From Ruminococcus sp. AM36-2AA (GTDB lineage: Bacteria; Bacillota; Clostridia; Lachnospirales; Lachnospiraceae): a stretch of 64,000 nt of DNA. Positions 63,061 through 64,000 of this stretch are shown here, piece by piece; the stretch's first letter is position 1; the number at the start of each line of letters is the position of its first letter. The stretch lies in NCBI RefSeq assembly GCF_003461955.1, contig NZ_QTYB01000004.1, forward strand, positions 186,001-250,000, written 5' to 3'. The notes beneath the pieces are model-generated. The model saw nothing but the letters and a program-made list of their open reading frames with translations, was not told the origin of the DNA and made no database searches. The translations under genes and the position numbers were made by a program.

Positions 63061-64000
63061 ATGAGCCTTTTTAGCAAAATCAAAAATGTTTTCAATTCAT
63101 CATCCATTGATATTCCTGATGCGCAAACCATCTATTTTAAAAACGGAGAAATGTACAAAGTGTACCCCACCGATAAGGAAAGTTGGTACGATGCCAGATA
63201 TCTGGTTTCAGATGGAGTAAAATATGATCTGGAGAATCTGGATGATTTAAGGTGTATTCCCATACCTGCTTTTACAAACATTGATATTATGCAGGGCTAC
63301 GGTATTACCGGAAGTTTAGAATATGTATTGCGCATGAAAGCTGGCAATCTCCGTAGAAAAGGACTCCTTAAAGAATCGAATTCTATCTTGGAGCGGATTC
63401 ATCTTTTTATGGGTGCAGCTGATAATGGATATCAAGAAAAAGATTTTTTAATATATTCACATCTTCTCCTAAAAGAAGGACATTTTGAAGAATCAGAAAA
63501 ATATAAAGCAATTGTGCAATCTTATTTAAAAACATTAAGAGTATGCCATAATTCCTTTTCTTTCTATAATTCTGCAAAAGATATGATGGACAAATTGCTT
63601 TTTGATTGTGGAAAATATAATACTGATTACATTTCTATGAGTGCCCATCGTGCTTGTTGTGAGGAATGTAATAAATTGCAAGGACGAGTATACAGTATAT
63701 CAGGAAAAAGCAAAATCTTTCCTAAATTGCCAGATGTAATACGCGAAACAGGAAAAGTTCATGATGGATGTGGTCACAATTTTTCGGTCTTCTTTTACAC
63801 CGGGAAAGATGATACTATTTTCGACAAAAACGGAAATAGCGTAAATGCTATAAAATCCAGTCAACGACCTTTTAAAGACGATCGTACTGCAGAAGAAAAA
63901 AAGAATTATTTAGAACATCTTGAACAATTACAGAAAGAAAAACAAAAGGATTTAGACGAAATTGAATATTACCATATATTTTATGAGCTTCCTGAAATTG
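63061..64000 (+). CDS. Hypothetical mobile-element protein with a Cys/His cluster, cut by the right edge
   Basis: The frame opens at ATG 63061 behind AGGAGG and stays open for 313 codons to the window end. The N-terminal part begins MSLFSKIKNVFNSSSIDIPD. Residues about 120-190 look like a helical repeat (FLIYSHLLLKEGHFEESEKY). Near 198-240 lies HRACCEECNKLQGRVYSISG, then VHDGCGHNFSVFFYTG, that is a CxxC followed by HxxCxH, a pattern seen in phage minor head (MuF-like) proteins and zinc folds. The end is charged and coiled-coil-like (YLEHLEQLQKEKQKDLDEIE). Function unknown. Confidence 0.75.
   Translation, partial: MSLFSKIKNVFNSSSIDIPDAQTIYFKNGEMYKVYPTDKESWYDARYLVSDGVKYDLENLDDLRCIPIPAFTNIDIMQGYGITGSLEYVLRMKAGNLRRKGLLKESNSILERIHLFMGAADNGYQEKDFLIYSHLLLKEGHFEESEKYKAIVQSYLKTLRVCHNSFSFYNSAKDMMDKLLFDCGKYNTDYISMSAHRACCEECNKLQGRVYSISGKSKIFPKLPDVIRETGKVHDGCGHNFSVFFYTGKDDTIFDKNGNSVNAIKSSQRPFKDDRTAEEKKNYLEHLEQLQKEKQKDLDEIEYYHIFYELPEI

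Overview
The window looks like a chromosomal segment of a spore-forming, Gram-positive gut anaerobe of the Lachnospiraceae (Blautia/Ruminococcus-like). The reasons are the moderate to low GC content, strong AGGAGG ribosome binding sites, sporulation and germination genes (spoIIP, gpr), DUF6465 and DUF1700 proteins, a GlpP-type antiterminator and a LexA box of the Bacillus/Clostridium type. The family assignment is an inference from gene content; the genus cannot be fixed from this stretch alone.

Layout. 1-16.7 kb is housekeeping, mostly on the minus strand: a two-gene membrane protein operon running off the left edge, comF, recD2, mreB, uvrA (promoter with a LexA box), then gpr-spoIIP-lipoprotein-lepA-hemW genes in the order gpr, spoIIP, lepA, lipoprotein, hemW. 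The plus-strand rpsT gene, a YgjP-like metalloprotease and the minus-strand holA follow. 16.7-29.6 kb is a glycerol / glycerol-3-phosphate (G3P) island: glpP-glpK, a malate/lactate-type dehydrogenase, a glycerophosphodiester phosphodiesterase, a three-gene G3P dehydrogenase complex (GlpA-like, GlpB-like, DUF1667), an MgtC-like protein and a UgpA-UgpE-UgpB G3P importer. Two of these operons start with the same leader: a promoter, a conserved 16-nt loop hairpin and a terminator that exclude each other. This is what a GlpP-controlled regulon should look like.

29.6-39.5 kb holds DUF1700, galactokinase, an AraC regulator and a sugar catabolic operon (BASS-type transporter, AraC, DUF4867, fucose/arabinose isomerase family, FGGY kinase, HAD phosphatase). 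39.6-46 kb holds a YfhO plus GT2 cell-envelope glycosylation pair, a ProX-like deacylase, CrcB, an acyltransferase and a PsiE-like protein. 46-48 kb is a decayed patch: a broken group II intron has cut an AbiEii toxin gene, while the AbiEi antitoxin remains intact. 48.3-59.2 kb holds a Ca2+/cation exchanger under what reads as a yybP-ykoY (Mn2+) riboswitch, a small-protein/methyltransferase/HAD operon, tRNA-Arg(ACG), an ABC-HlyD-MacB export operon, an M18 aminopeptidase and an ABC-class ATPase. Hairpin-rich dispersed repeats sit in several intergenic gaps (1.5, 35.2, 51.4 and 55.6 kb).

59.5 kb to the right edge is an integrated mobile element: tyrosine integrase, three tandem paralogous microprotein genes (33-36 aa), a small membrane protein, small hypothetical genes, a candidate ~73-nt RNA, and a divergent control region with four copies of a 14-bp palindrome overlapping both promoters, next to a ribbon-helix-helix protein. 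This element is the least explained part of the window and the best place to look for something undescribed.
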